A stretch of 64,000 nucleotides of DNA from AP-15 sp963799085 (GCA_963799085.1 CAWCWA010000024.1:139650-203649); one strand, 5' to 3'; shown: positions 36,161-46,709, numbered from the stretch's first letter. A program made the numbers and translations. Notes: a model not told the origin generated them from the sequence alone.

Positions 36161-36657
36161 CGGTTCAGCCCCTGATGCTCGATGATGAAGCCGGCGACCG
36201 CGGTCGGGTCGGAAAGCGGCAGCCAGGGCACCGGCAGGTCCGGCAGCGCCTCGTCGGCGGCGACCGCGACGATGTCGGCGTCGTCGGGATACAGCAGCGG
36301 CTTGCCGAGTGACGGACGGCTGATTTCGATCTTCGGGTGGGGATGACGCTTGAAGCCTTCGACCAGCACCAGATCGACCGGGCTCATCTGCCGGATAAGC
36401 TCGTCAAGCGAAGGTTCGGGCCGGTCGCGCAGTTCGTGCATCAAGGCCCAACGGTGCTGCGAGGCGACCATGACCTCACGCGCGCCGGCTTGGCGGTGGC
36501 GCCAGGAATCCTTGCCCGGCTGATCGATATCGAAAGCGTGATGGGCATGCTTGACCGTGGATACGGTAATGCCGCGGGCAATGAGTTCCGGGATCAGCGC
36601 GGTCAGCAAAGTTGTCTTGCCGCTGCCGCTCCAGCCGGCGAGACCGAAGATCCGCAC
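36148..36657 (-). CDS. mobB: Molybdopterin-guanine dinucleotide biosynthesis adapter MobB
   Basis: A 169-residue GTP-binding protein that assists in forming molybdopterin guanine dinucleotide. Walker A is GWSGSGKTTL near residue 8. The family pattern HAHHAFDIDQPGKDSWRHRQAGA appears near residue 40, and DLVLVEGFKRHPHPKIE near residue 95. Intact and of normal length. It overlaps the start of moeA by 13 bases, so the two are co-translated. Confidence 0.92.
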   Translation of the reverse strand: MRIFGLAGWSGSGKTTLLTALIPELIARGITVSTVKHAHHAFDIDQPGKDSWRHRQAGAREVMVASQHRWALMHELRDRPEPSLDELIRQMSPVDLVLVEGFKRHPHPKIEISRPSLGKPLLYPDDADIVAVAADEALPDLPVPWLPLSDPTAVAGFIIEHQGLNRWPS

Positions 36658-36715
36658 GACCGCCCTTGTCCTGCGGTTTAATTGGGAGCGACGGGCATGG
36701 CGCGCAACGCGGCGC

Positions 36716-37312
36716 TCACGCCAGATGCTCGGATTTGCCGCGTTCGATCGGCCGCGGCCGGGTCATATGGCGCAGCCCGGCGACCAGATAATCGTAGCCG
36801 GTCACCAGCGTCAGCAATGCCGCCGCCCATAACAGCGTCTCGCCGATCGCCGTCACCGGCAGGGCGCTCGGCCCGGCGTCGCCGACGATCAGGACGCCGA
36901 TCGCCACCATCTGAATCACCGTTTTCCATTTGGCCAGGCGCGACACCGGCATGCCGACCCGCAGCCCGGCGAGATATTCGCGCAGCCCCGACACCAGGAT
37001 TTCGCGGCACAGGATGACGAGTGCGGGCAATACCGCCTGCTCCGACAGCCGGCCGAACGCGGTCAGCATCAGTAACGTGGCCGAGACCAGCAATTTGTCG
37101 GCGATCGGGTCGAGAAAACGGCCGATCTCGGATTGCTGCTTCCACCGCCGGGCCATGTGGCCGTCGAGCCAATCGGTGAGGGCAGCGGCCGAAAACAACG
37201 CGCAGGCGAACCAGCGCGCATAATCGCCCGGTACGTAAAAACTGGCGATCACGATCGGGATCGCCAGAATACGCGACAGGGTCAACAGATTGGGCAGGCT
37301 GGTCAACAGCAC
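36716..37312 (-). CDS. pgsA: CDP-diacylglycerol--glycerol-3-phosphate 3-phosphatidyltransferase
   Basis: This 198-residue inner-membrane protein makes phosphatidylglycerol phosphate from CDP-diacylglycerol and glycerol-3-phosphate. It shows the CDP-alcohol phosphatidyltransferase motif, DWLDGHMARRWKQQSEIGRF followed by LDPIADKLL, and several hydrophobic helices. It lies between uvrC and mobB on the same strand, the order common in many alphaproteobacteria. Intact. Confidence 0.93.
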   Translation of the reverse strand: MLLTSLPNLLTLSRILAIPIVIASFYVPGDYARWFACALFSAAALTDWLDGHMARRWKQQSEIGRFLDPIADKLLVSATLLMLTAFGRLSEQAVLPALVILCREILVSGLREYLAGLRVGMPVSRLAKWKTVIQMVAIGVLIVGDAGPSALPVTAIGETLLWAAALLTLVTGYDYLVAGLRHMTRPRPIERGKSEHLA

Positions 37313-37363
37313 ACATCGCTCCCGGAGGCGATCGGAAATGCGGGCGACTTGCGTCGCGCCATC

Positions 37364-39235
37364 TTAGCCATCGCCATGGAAATGGTCATAAATCTTTTTT
37401 GCGACAGTTTTGCTGATGCCGGCGACGCGTTCGAGTTCACCGAGACCGGCGCGCGCCACGGTCCGGGCGGACCCGAAATGGTGCAGCAGCGCCTGCTTGC
37501 GCCGGGCGCCAATCCCGGGGATTTCGTCGAGCGGTGAACGGCCGAGGGCCTTGTTGCGCCGCGCCCGATGCGTGCCGATGGCAAAGCGATGCGCCTCGTC
37601 GCGCAGCCGCTGCAGGAAATAGAGCACCGGGTCGCGCGGTTCGAGCGAGAAGGGCGGGCGGCCGGGCACGAAGAAGCGCTCGCGGCCGGCGTTGCGGTCG
37701 GGCCCCTTGGCGATGCCGACGAGGGTGATGTCGGCGATCCCCAACTCGTCGAACACGCTCTGTGCCACATTGAGCTGGCCCTGGCCGCCGTCGATCAGAA
37801 CGAGATCGGGCCAATTGCCCTCCGCCCGATCGGGGTCCTCCTTCAATGCGCGGCCAAAACGGCGCTGGAAGACCTCGCGCATCATCGCGAAATCGTCGCC
37901 GCCGGCGGGCGCCTCCGAAGCGACGCCCTCGGCCGCGGGCCGGCCGCCGCGGATGTTGAATTTGCGGTAGGCGTTCTTGATCAGCCCCTCGGGTCCGGCG
38001 ACGATCATGGCGCCCACCGCGTTCGTCCCCTGGATGTGGCTGTTGTCGTAGACCTCGATGCGGTTGATCGGACCATCGAGGCGCAAGGCGGCGGCCACCC
38101 CGTCGAGGAGTTGGCGCTGCGAGGCGCTTTCGGCGAGACGACGGCCGAGCGCCTCGCGCGCCGTCGCGGCGATGCGGTCGACGAGCTTTTTCTTGTCGCC
38201 GCGCTGCGGCGTGACGAGCGAGACCTTGCCGCCGCCGAGAGAGAGCGCCTCTTCGACCAGGTCCTGCTCGACGAGGCGGTGGCTCAGCAACACCATGCGC
38301 GGCTTCGGGCGGTTGTCGTAGAACTGGCCGACAAACGAGGTCAGCACGTCCTCGACCGAAAGCTGGCGGTCATGGCTCGGGAAATACGCCCGGTTTCCCC
38401 AATTCTGGCCGCCACGGAAAAAGAACACCTGGACGCAGGTGTGGCCGCCCGCCTGGTGTGCGGCGATCACGTCGGCGTCGTCGACCCCGGCGACATGGAT
38501 GTCCTGATGGCCGCGGACCAGCGAGAGCGCGCGAATCCGGTCGCGGATCAGCGCCGCCGCCTCGAAATCGAGCACCTCGGCGGCGTTCTGCATTTCGCCG
38601 GCGAGGCGATCCTGCACGGCCCCGCTGCCGCCTGACAGAAAGGCGTGCGCCTGATCGATCAGCCTCGCATAGGCCTCGTGGTCGATATGCCCGACGCAAG
38701 GCGCACTGCAGCGCTTGATCTGAAAGAGGAGGCAAGGGCGGGTGCGGTTGGCGAAGATGTTGTCGCTGCAGGAGCGCAGCAGAAACGCCTTCTGCAAGGT
38801 GACAAGCGTGCGGTTGACCGCACCCGCCGAGGCGAAGGGGCCGAAATAGCTGCCCTCCCTGCCGCGCGCGCCGCGGAACTTGGTCAGCTGCGGAAAATCG
38901 TGGCCGGCGGTGATGTGGATCAGCGGAAAGGATTTGTCGTCACGCAGCAACACGTTGTAGCGCGGCATCAGGCGCTTGATCATGTTGCATTCGAGCAGCA
39001 GCGCCTCGGCCTCGGTGTGGGTGACGACGATGTCCATCGCCGCGGTTTCGGCGACCATGCGGAGCAGCCGGTTCGACAGGCCGGCGAGATGGGTGTAGTT
39101 CTGCACGCGGTTTTTCAGGCTGCGCGCCTTGCCGACATAGAGCGCATCGCCCCTGCGGTCGAGCATCCGGTAGACGCCGGGGGTGGCGGGCATCGTGCGC
39201 AGCGCGGCGCGGATCACCGCCGCGCCCGCCGCCAT
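37364..39235 (-). CDS. uvrC: Excinuclease ABC subunit C
   Basis: This 623-residue nuclease cuts DNA on both sides of bulky lesions after UvrAB loading. It has a GIY-YIG domain starting TPGVYRMLDRRGDALYVGK near residue 18, a cysteine-rich segment (CSDNIF and CSAPCVGHID), a UvrB-contacting UVR motif, and helix-hairpin-helix repeats near the end (IPGIGARRKQALLHHFGSAR). A different frame upstream offers an ATG at 39386 (MAAQSIDATLTKPARA), so the natural N-terminus may be longer and joined to the domain by a frameshift near 39240. I list the safe start. Confidence 0.92.
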   Translation of the reverse strand: MAAGAAVIRAALRTMPATPGVYRMLDRRGDALYVGKARSLKNRVQNYTHLAGLSNRLLRMVAETAAMDIVVTHTEAEALLLECNMIKRLMPRYNVLLRDDKSFPLIHITAGHDFPQLTKFRGARGREGSYFGPFASAGAVNRTLVTLQKAFLLRSCSDNIFANRTRPCLLFQIKRCSAPCVGHIDHEAYARLIDQAHAFLSGGSGAVQDRLAGEMQNAAEVLDFEAAALIRDRIRALSLVRGHQDIHVAGVDDADVIAAHQAGGHTCVQVFFFRGGQNWGNRAYFPSHDRQLSVEDVLTSFVGQFYDNRPKPRMVLLSHRLVEQDLVEEALSLGGGKVSLVTPQRGDKKKLVDRIAATAREALGRRLAESASQRQLLDGVAAALRLDGPINRIEVYDNSHIQGTNAVGAMIVAGPEGLIKNAYRKFNIRGGRPAAEGVASEAPAGGDDFAMMREVFQRRFGRALKEDPDRAEGNWPDLVLIDGGQGQLNVAQSVFDELGIADITLVGIAKGPDRNAGRERFFVPGRPPFSLEPRDPVLYFLQRLRDEAHRFAIGTHRARRNKALGRSPLDEIPGIGARRKQALLHHFGSARTVARAGLGELERVAGISKTVAKKIYDHFHGDG

Positions 39236-39386
39236 GCCGGTCGCCGGCGCTCGAGGGTTCCGCGGCGGCCGGCATGTCGTCGGCGACGCCTTCCGGAGCT
39301 CGTCGCGGGTCCATCGCCGCCGGCGTCTTGCGGCGGGCCGCCCGAGCGGGCTTCGTCAGTGTTGCGTCAATCGATTGAGCTGCCAT

Positions 39387-39718
39387 GGAATTCCCGGACG
39401 TCCGGCTGATATCCACGATTTCTGTGGATAAGTCTGTTGAGAAATTCGGCGCAGCGATGGCGGAGCATGGCCATTTTGCCACTTTTACCTGTTTGCCTAT
39501 TTATTAGGCGATTATTTAACATCTTGAACTGGCTATATTTTTTCATAGGCAATGGTTAACTGGCCGGTGGCGGCGGATAAAAACGATGGATCAGGGGCCT
39601 GTCGCGCAATTGTCATGTCGCCTGTGCACAATCCGGCGGGCTGGCGGATGCCGGCAAGTGTTTCAAATCCAAGACATCGGGCCGAGCCCGAGGACATTCG
39701 CGCCAAGGCTGAGCGCCG
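39387..39718. other. AT-rich region upstream of uvrC
   Basis: No gene is supported here. From about 39480 to 39550 the sequence is clearly AT-rich compared with the surroundings, and it holds a small inverted repeat (GCCTA at 39495, TAGGC at 39505). This is the likely promoter area of uvrC and the housekeeping operon that follows it. I do not see a convincing LexA-type box. Confidence 0.45.
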
Positions 39719-40484
39719 CTACTCCAAAATGGGGGCGCTGGCGGCGGTCGCCCAGCCGAGATGTTGCCCGCCGTCGAGCGCGATCATCTGCCCGGTCATC
39801 GCCGGCGCCGCCAGGATGAAGCGCAGTGCCTCTGCAATCTCCTGCGGGCTGGCGCCGCGGCCGAGCGGCATCGCCGCCACCTGGCGGGCGAAGTGCTCGG
39901 CGCTTTGCCGCCGGCTCGGCACCGTCGGGCCGGGCCCGATGCCATTGACCCGAATGCGGGGCGCCAGCGCCAGCGCCATTGTCTGGGTCAGGGTCCACAA
40001 CCCGGCCTTGGCCAGGGTGTAGGAGACGAAATAAGGCGTCAGGCGCCAAACGCGCTGGTCGAGCATGTTGACGACGCCGCCGCCCGCCTGCGCCGGCAAT
40101 CTGGCGGCGAAATCCTGCGATCAGCACAAAGGGCGCGCGCAGATTGACCGCCAGATGCCGGTCCCAACTGTCGCGGGTCACGGTCTCGACGGTGTCATTG
40201 TCGAAGACCGCGGCGTTGTTGACGAGAACGCCGATCGGACCCAGCGCGGCCTCCGCACGCGGCAGCAGGCTTCGCACAGAGGTTTCATCGGCGAGATCGG
40301 CATCGAGCGCAAACGCCCGCCCGCCGCCGCTCTCGATTTCTGCCGCCACCGCCGCGGCGGCGTGACGCGAACGATGGTAGTGGACGGCGACGGCAAACCC
40401 GTCCTCGGCGAGCGCCAGCGCCAGCGCGCGGCCGATCCGCTGCCCGCCGCCCGTCACCAGCGCCGCCTTCGGCACCGGCGGCAC
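39719..40484 (-). pseudogene. SDR family oxidoreductase, one frameshift
   Basis: A short-chain dehydrogenase with the cofactor motif ALVTGGGQRIGRALAL, NNAAVFDNDT, and the active-site tyrosine segment in YFVSYTLAKAGLWTL. The frame is broken near 40105, between PFVLIAGF and AARLPAQAGGGVVNML. The pteridine-reductase-like pattern is suggested by GGGQRIGRA and the length, but the substrate is uncertain. The start is taken at GTG 40484 (VPPVPKAALVTGGG), which avoids overlap with uvrB; a longer start is possible. Confidence 0.72.
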
Positions 40485-40521
40485 GGGCCTCGCCCCGGTG
40501 AGATCGTCCGTGGTTTCAGGG

Positions 40522-42681
40522 TCAGCGGCGGGCACGGCGGTCTTTGCGGGCGCGCATCTTGGCGCGGGCGACATCGCGGGCCGAAACCCCGGCGCGTCCG
40601 GCCGAGGAGCGGCCCCGCAGGCCGCCGCGATCACCGGCCGAGGCGGCGACCGGCAGGCCGAGATCGGTCTGTTCGAGCCGGCGGATCTCGTCGCGCAGCC
40701 GCGCCGCCTCCTCGAATTCGAGTTCGGCCGCGGCCTCGCGCATGCGCTTTTCGAGATCGGCGATGACCGCCTTCAGGCTGGCGCCCTGGTAATGCGGCGC
40801 CTCGCTCTCGGACAAGCCAAAGGTGACGTGGTCGCGCTCGTAGACGCTCTCAAGAATGTCGGCGATACCGTGCCTTACACTTTCGGGCGTGATGCCGTGC
40901 GCGAGATTGTAGGCCTGCTGCTTCTCTCGCCGGCGGTTGGTCTCGTCGATCGCCGCCTTGAGGCTGTCGGTCATGCGGTCGGCGTAGAGCAACGCGCGGG
41001 CGTCGATATGGCGCGCCGCCCGTCCGATCGTCTGGATCAGCGAGGTGCGCGAGCGCAGATAGCCTTCCTTGTCGGCGTCGAGGATCGCGACCAGCGCGCA
41101 TTCGGGAATGTCGAGCCCCTCGCGCAACAGGTTGATGCCGACCAGCACGTCAAACACGCCGAGGCGGAAATCGCGGATGATCTCGATGCGTTCGAGCGTG
41201 TCGACATCGGAGTGCATGTAGCGTACCCGCAGCCCGCTCTCGTGCAGATATTCGGTCAGCGCCTCGGCCATCTTCTTGGTCAGCGTGGTGACCAGCACGC
41301 GGCGGCCCTTGGCGGCCTCCTCGCGGCATTCGGCCATCAGATCGTCGACCTGGGTGTCGACCGGGCGGACGACGCAGGTCGGATCGACGAGCCCGGTCGG
41401 GCGGACGATCTGCTCGACAAAGACACCGCCGGCGCGGTTCATCTCCCACGGGCCGGGGGTCGCCGAGACAAATACCGTCTGGCCGCGCATCGCCTCCCAT
41501 TCCTCGAATTTGAGCGGCCGGTTGTCGGTGCAGGAGGGCAGGCGGAAGCCATATTCGGCCAAGGTCGTCTTGCGCATCCAGTCGCCGCGGAACATGCCGC
41601 CCAATTGCGGCACCGTGACGTGGCTCTCGTCGACAAAAACCAGCGCGTCGCGCGGCATGTACTCGAAAAAGGTCGGCGGTGGCTCGCCCGGCCGGCGTCC
41701 GGTCAGATAGCGCGAGTAATTCTCGATGCCGGCGCAGCTGCCGGTCGCCTCGATCATTTCGACATCGAAATTGGTGCGCTGTTCGAGCCGCTGCGCCTCG
41801 AGCAATTTGCCCTCGGCGTTGAGTTCGACGAGCCGGATCTTTAGGTCGCGCTTGATCTGGTCGATCGCCTGCAGCAGCGTCGGGCGCGGCGTCACGTAGT
41901 GGCTGTTGGCGTAAATCTTGATCGATTGCAGGGCCGCGGTCTTCTCGCCGGTCAAGGGGTCGATCTCATGGATCGCCTCGATTTCGTCGCCGAACAGCGA
42001 CACCCGCCAGGCGCGGTCCTCGTAATGCGCCGGGAACAGTTCGATCGTATCGCCGCGCACGCGAAAGGCGCCGCGCAAGAAATTCTGGTCGTTGCGCCGG
42101 TACTGCAGTTCGACAAAGCGGGCAAGAAGCTGGGCGCGGTTGACCCGGTCGCCCTTGGTCAGCGACAGGGTCATCTGCGAATAGGTTTCGACCGAGCCGA
42201 TGCCGTAGATGCAGGAGACCGAGGCAACAACGATGACGTCGCGCCGTTCGAGGATCGCGCGGGTGGCCGAATGGCGCATCCGGTCGATCTCCTCGTTGAG
42301 CGAGGATTCTTTCTCGACATAGGTGTCGGTGCGCGGGACATAAGCCTCGGGCTGGTAGTAGTCGTAATAGGAGACGAAGTATTCGACCGAGTTCTCCGGG
42401 AAGAACCCCTTCATCTCGCCGTAGAGCTGGGCGGCGAGCGTCTTGTTCGGCGCCAGGATGATAGCCGGACGGCCGGTATTGGCGATGACGTGCGCCATCG
42501 TGAAGGTCTTGCCCGAACCGGTGACCCCCAGCAGCACCTGGTCGCGCTCGCCGCGTTCGAGCCCCTCGCACAACTCGACGATCGCCTGCGGCTGGTCGCC
42601 GGCGGGCCGGAACTCGGAGGAGAGCGCGAATTTTCGGCCGACATCGCTCTGCGGGCGTTCGGCGACAAGCAGCGGCAGCAT
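40522..42681 (-). CDS. uvrB: Excinuclease ABC subunit B
   Basis: This 719-residue helicase-like protein verifies DNA damage in nucleotide excision repair. It has Walker A GVTGSGKTFTMAHV near residue 54, the beta-hairpin segment VSYYDYYQPEAYVPRTDT near residue 102, helicase motifs (VFVDESHVTVPQL, IGRAARH), and a C-terminal UVR domain (EKRMREAAAELEFEEAARLR) that binds UvrC. A basic tail ends the protein. The frame has no break, in contrast to many neighbours. It is on the same strand as uvrC, with an SDR gene between. Confidence 0.94.
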   Translation of the reverse strand: MLPLLVAERPQSDVGRKFALSSEFRPAGDQPQAIVELCEGLERGERDQVLLGVTGSGKTFTMAHVIANTGRPAIILAPNKTLAAQLYGEMKGFFPENSVEYFVSYYDYYQPEAYVPRTDTYVEKESSLNEEIDRMRHSATRAILERRDVIVVASVSCIYGIGSVETYSQMTLSLTKGDRVNRAQLLARFVELQYRRNDQNFLRGAFRVRGDTIELFPAHYEDRAWRVSLFGDEIEAIHEIDPLTGEKTAALQSIKIYANSHYVTPRPTLLQAIDQIKRDLKIRLVELNAEGKLLEAQRLEQRTNFDVEMIEATGSCAGIENYSRYLTGRRPGEPPPTFFEYMPRDALVFVDESHVTVPQLGGMFRGDWMRKTTLAEYGFRLPSCTDNRPLKFEEWEAMRGQTVFVSATPGPWEMNRAGGVFVEQIVRPTGLVDPTCVVRPVDTQVDDLMAECREEAAKGRRVLVTTLTKKMAEALTEYLHESGLRVRYMHSDVDTLERIEIIRDFRLGVFDVLVGINLLREGLDIPECALVAILDADKEGYLRSRTSLIQTIGRAARHIDARALLYADRMTDSLKAAIDETNRRREKQQAYNLAHGITPESVRHGIADILESVYERDHVTFGLSESEAPHYQGASLKAVIADLEKRMREAAAELEFEEAARLRDEIRRLEQTDLGLPVAASAGDRGGLRGRSSAGRAGVSARDVARAKMRARKDRRARR

Positions 42682-42828
42682 GGCCGCTTAATGTAAGGCC
42701 TCGGCGGACGGCGCGCCAGCGTCTGATGGCGGCTCTCGGTCTGCGGACGAGAACTTTTCGTGCACCAAATCGCGGGTATAGTTATGTGGGACTGCCATTG
42801 GTGGACAACCGTCAGAGAGCGTTGAGCT

Positions 42829-43569
42829 GTGTACGAATACGGCGATGATTTTTACCGATTTCTGGCGTCCTTCGCGGTCCGTTCGGCACAGCGAATTTTG
42901 CCAAAACTGACCGCCGTCATTCCGGTCGGAAGCGTTGTGGATTTCGGCTGCGGCAACGGAGCCTGGCTGAGCGCTTGGGCGGCGACCGGCGCATCTGTTA
43001 TCGGGGTCGATGGAGACTATGTCGATCGGAAGCGCCTTATGATCGATCCCGGCGAGTTTCACGCCGCCGACCTTTCCCGGCCGATCGACCTTGGACGCCG
43101 TTTCGACCTCGTGCAGTGCCTTGAAGTCGCCGAGCATTTGCCCGCCGCCGTGGCTGGGCAATTGATCAGCACGCTCACCGCGCATGGCGATATCGTCCTG
43201 TTTTCGGCAGCCTTGCCGGGGCAGGGTGGCGAGAACCACATCAACGAGCAGCCGCTTGATTACTGGCGGGCGATCTTTCGCAAGCATGGCTATACTGTGG
43301 TCGATTACCTACGGCCTCTCATCTTCGACGACGCGAAGATCGCACGGTGGTACCGCTACAACGTCTTGCTCTATATAAAGGACGAGAAGATTGCCTCGCT
43401 TCCCGAGCGGGTACGATCTTGCCGCGTATCCGACGATCAGGAATTGGGTGAATACCGCCCACTGCCCTATCGCGTGCGCGATGCTCTTGTCAGAAGACTG
43501 CCGTATGGCGCCGTAAACCGAGCCTCGCGCCTGAAGGCATTGGCGGCGACGCGTCGGGCGAAGGCTTGA
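42829..43569 (+). CDS. Class I SAM-dependent methyltransferase
   Basis: A 246-residue methyltransferase with the SAM-binding motif SVVDFGCGNGAWLSAWAATG near residue 35 and the post-motif FDLVQCLEVAEHLPAAVAGQ near residue 91, as in UbiE/Methyltransf_23-type proteins. It uses a GTG start. It starts a glycan-type cluster with a DMT transporter, a second methyltransferase, an asparagine synthetase and a glycosyltransferase, so the target is likely a sugar or lipid-linked intermediate. That link is inference. Confidence 0.8.
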   Translation: MYEYGDDFYRFLASFAVRSAQRILPKLTAVIPVGSVVDFGCGNGAWLSAWAATGASVIGVDGDYVDRKRLMIDPGEFHAADLSRPIDLGRRFDLVQCLEVAEHLPAAVAGQLISTLTAHGDIVLFSAALPGQGGENHINEQPLDYWRAIFRKHGYTVVDYLRPLIFDDAKIARWYRYNVLLYIKDEKIASLPERVRSCRVSDDQELGEYRPLPYRVRDALVRRLPYGAVNRASRLKALAATRRAKA

Positions 43570-43577
43570 GAGTGCAG

Positions 43578-43934
43578 TCACGCCCGCGCGGTTAAACCCA
43601 CCAGTACTATGCCAAAACAGACGCAGACGATGCCGAGCCAACGGATTGGCGATATCGGCTCGCCCAGAACGAGGCTGGCCGCCATGATCACGCCGACGAA
43701 CTGCGCGGCTGAGAACACCTGGGCGAGGTTGAGCGGGACGCGGCGCAGCAGGAGGGCGTAGAGGAGGCCGGCGCAGCCGAAAAGCGCCAGGCCGGCTGCC
43801 GATTTCCAGCCGAAGACGCCGAGCAGGACGCGCTCGCCGCGGGGCGCCCCGGCGCCGAGCTTCAGCATCAGATTGGCGGCGACGGTCAATGACACCATCG
43901 CGGCGAAGCCCAACAGCGTTTTTACATCGAGCAA
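43578..43934 (-). CDS. Small DMT/EamA-type transporter, ArnE-like
   Basis: A 118-residue membrane protein with four hydrophobic helices and the half-size EamA/ArnE pattern: KTLLGFAAMVSLTVAANLML at the start, and later VPLNLAQVFSAAQFVGVIMA with a glutamate in LVLGEPISPIRWLGI. ArnE/ArnF-type proteins flip lipid-linked aminosugars across the inner membrane. Here it sits near an ArnC-like glycosyltransferase, which supports a flippase role, but the partner subunit is not seen. Confidence 0.78.
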   Translation of the reverse strand: MLDVKTLLGFAAMVSLTVAANLMLKLGAGAPRGERVLLGVFGWKSAAGLALFGCAGLLYALLLRRVPLNLAQVFSAAQFVGVIMAASLVLGEPISPIRWLGIVCVCFGIVLVGLTARA

Positions 43935-43938
43935 AGGC

Positions 43939-44761
43939 TCACCCTCTCACGTCAGAGGCGTCACGGCGCGGCCGCGTGCCGATCGCCGACCACGACATCT
44001 GGTTGACGGGCGTGACACGAACGTCCTGCAGGCCGGCCTCCTCGAGCAACCGCACCACAGTCTCGCGCGTCCAGTAATGGGCAATGCGGGGCAGCATCTG
44101 GTCGAAGACGATCGACCGCAGGTGCGCGAAATCGAACCGCGCCAGCAAGCGGAAATATTCGAGCGGGCGGACGCCCAGGCGCAGCAGCAGCCAGAGCAGG
44201 GCGGCCGGGTAAAGCGACAGATGATGGACGAGCCCGATCGGCATGCGGCTGAAGAGCATGCGGCGCAACGGGTTCAGCACGCCGACGAGCCAGCGGTTTC
44301 CCTCCCGGCCATAAACCCAGATCAGCACCCGCCCGCCCGGTTTGACCGCCTGCGCCATCCGCCGCAACGCCTGTTCCGGCATTTCGAGGTGGTGAATGAC
44401 CCCGATCGAAAAAGCCATGTCGAACCGGGAATCGAACGGCAGGTCGTAGGCGCTGGCCCGCATCACCTGCACCGAAGGGTAGGGGGCAAGGGTGCGCCGC
44501 GCGCTCGCCAGCGAACGCTCGTCGATATCGACGGCGCACGCCTTCGGCGGCGCCGTAGGTCATCGGCCAATAGCTGTTGCGGCCCATGCCGCAGCCGACA
44601 TCGAGAAAGCTCAGGCCGCGCCAGTCCTCGGGCTTGAGATGGACCGTCCAGCGGCGGAACTGCTCTTCGTATTCGGGGCGGATTTCGGCATAGGCGTCCC
44701 ATTCGTAACCGAACCGGTCGGGCGATCCCGCGACGTCGCGGGCAATCGAACTATCGGTCAT
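43939..44761 (-). pseudogene. SAM-dependent methyltransferase, one frameshift
   Basis: The protein starts MTDSSIARDVAGSPDRFGYE at ATG 44761. It has the SAM motif LSFLDVGCGMGRNSYW near residue 53, then a frame break near 44545 after TYGAAEG. The restored frame reads VDIDERSLASARRTLAPYPS, AYDLPFDSRFDMAFSIGVIHHLEMPE and PGGRVLIWVYG. It lies 11 bases after the end of the asparagine synthetase gene and before the DMT gene, and all are on the minus strand, so they probably form one operon. Confidence 0.77.
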
Positions 44762-44772
44762 GTCGGTTGATC

Positions 44773-46693
44773 TCACGATGTCGCGACGGCCGGCAGTTCG
44801 ACCGCGCGCGCCGCCCGCTCCCGTCCGGCCACCCGGAACAGCACGTAGAGCGCCCACAATTTCTTGCCGTGATCATGCCGTCCGGATTGATGTTCGGCGA
44901 GAAGGGTTTCGATTGCGCCGCGGTTGAACCAGTCCGCGACCGGGTTATGCCGCGACAGCAGCACGTCGTGGCAGCGCTCGCGGAATAGGGTGCGAACGAG
45001 CGCCCCGATCGGCACGGCGAAGCCATGCTTCTGCGGTGCACGATTGCAACTGGCAGATAGCGGGAGGCGAGCCTTTTCAGGATGTATTTCTTCGTTCGCC
45101 CGCGCAGCTTCAGCCGGATCGGCAGCCGACAGGCGTATTCCGCGAAGGCGCGGTCGAGAAAGGGCGCGCGCACTTCGAGGCTATTGAACATCGAAGCGCG
45201 ATCGGTCTTGGTCAGGATGTCGTCCGGCAGGTAGGTGTTGAGGAAAATGTACGAGCAGCCGGTCGACCGCGCGACTGCCCCCGGGTCTCGGCGGCCGCGG
45301 CGTCGATAGCGGCGAAGGCTGCGGCAACGGCGTCGTCCGGCAGCGCCTCGCGCCGCCAGAGCGCAGCCAGCGGATCGGGTGCGAACGGCGCCATCCACAA
45401 AAAGGACTGCCGCACGACCGGGCTGCCAAAACCGTTCGACAATTGACGCAGCAGAAAGCGGCGGTTCATGTAGCCTCGGTGCCGGACGGCATGGCGTCGA
45501 TCGCGCGCCCGATCGCCTCGCCGAAAGCGGCGGGTACGAAGCGCATCGCCGGGGCAAAGCGCTGCACCGCAAAATTTGGATAGCCGGCGAAGAGTTCGTC
45601 CGCGCCGTCGCCGCCGAGCGCCACGGTCATCAGCCGGCGCGCGGCGCGGCAGACGAGATAAGTCGGCAGCAGCGAGGAATCGGCGAGCGGTTCGGCGAGT
45701 TTCTCGCCGATCGCGTCGAACGCGTCGCAGAGATCGCGGTCGCCGAGGTCGACGATTTCGTGACGCAGCCCGAGATGGCGCGCGACCGCGGTCGCGTGTG
45801 GCGTCTCGTCAAAGCTGTCGCCGCCGATGCGCACGGTGAACGCGGTCAGATCGGGCGCGGTCTCGCGGGCGAGGGCGGCGACCAGGCTCGAATCGAGGCC
45901 GCCCGACAGGAACACGCCCACCGGTACGTCGGCGACAAGGCGACTGCCGCACCGAAGCGGCGCAGCAACTCGTCGAGCCGGTCGACGGCTTCGCTTCCGC
46001 AATTGCATGCTCGCGGTCGATCGGCGGCCGCCAGTATCGTTGCTTCGAGATGCGCCCGTCGCGGAAAGTCAGGATCGTGCCCGGTTCGAGCTTGTCGATC
46101 CCCGTCCAGCCGGAGCCGGTGCCCGGCAGGTATTCGAACAGCAGAAAACGGTAGGCATGCAAGCCGGTCGGGCGCCGGCATCGCGAAACCCCGGATGACA
46201 CAGAACGGCGCTCGCCTCCGAGGCAAACACCAGCCGACCGCGCCCGAGCCCGTAATAGAGCGGCTTTTCGCCAAAGCGGTCGCGGACCAGGTGGAGCGCG
46301 CCGGTGGCGCCGTCGCGATAGGCGAAGGCGAACATGCCGTCGATCCGCGCGACGGCCCGGCGGACCCCGTCGCGGCGGATCAGCTGGAACAGCACCTCGG
46401 TGTCGGAACGGTCGCGCAACGGCGACCCCGGCGGCGCGAAGCTCGTCGGCGAGCGCGCGGTAGCCGTAGATCTCGCCGTTGAAGACGAGCGCATCGCCGC
46501 TCGCCGCGTCGACGCGCGGCTGGGCGCCGCCGGCGAGATCGATGATCGCGAGCCGGGTGTGCCCAAGCGCGATGCCGCGGTCGACAAAAACGCCGTCGCC
46601 GTCGGGTCCGCGATGCGCCAGCGCGCGGTTCATCGCCGCCAGCACTAGCCGCGCCTCGGGGCCGGGCGCGGTGAAGCCGGCTATGCCGCACAT
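44773..46693 (-). pseudogene. asnB: Asparagine synthetase (glutamine-hydrolysing), about seven frameshifts
   Basis: The N-terminus is MCGIAGFTAPGPEA with the catalytic Cys2 of the glutaminase domain, followed by NRALAHRGPDGDG and DALVFNGEIYGY. The ATP-binding synthetase domain has VGVFLSGGLDSSLVAALA, then GGDGADELFAGYPNF, and TYLPDDILTKTDRASM. Frame breaks occur near 46425, 46180, 46005, 45950, 45470, 45275 and 45030; each is mendable by one base and the family motifs read through well. The end is RAVELPAVATS. It belongs to the AsnB type often found in exopolysaccharide clusters, matching the neighbouring glycosyltransferase. Confidence 0.8.
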
Positions 46694-46709
46694 CGCCGCC
46701 TCGCCGAGT

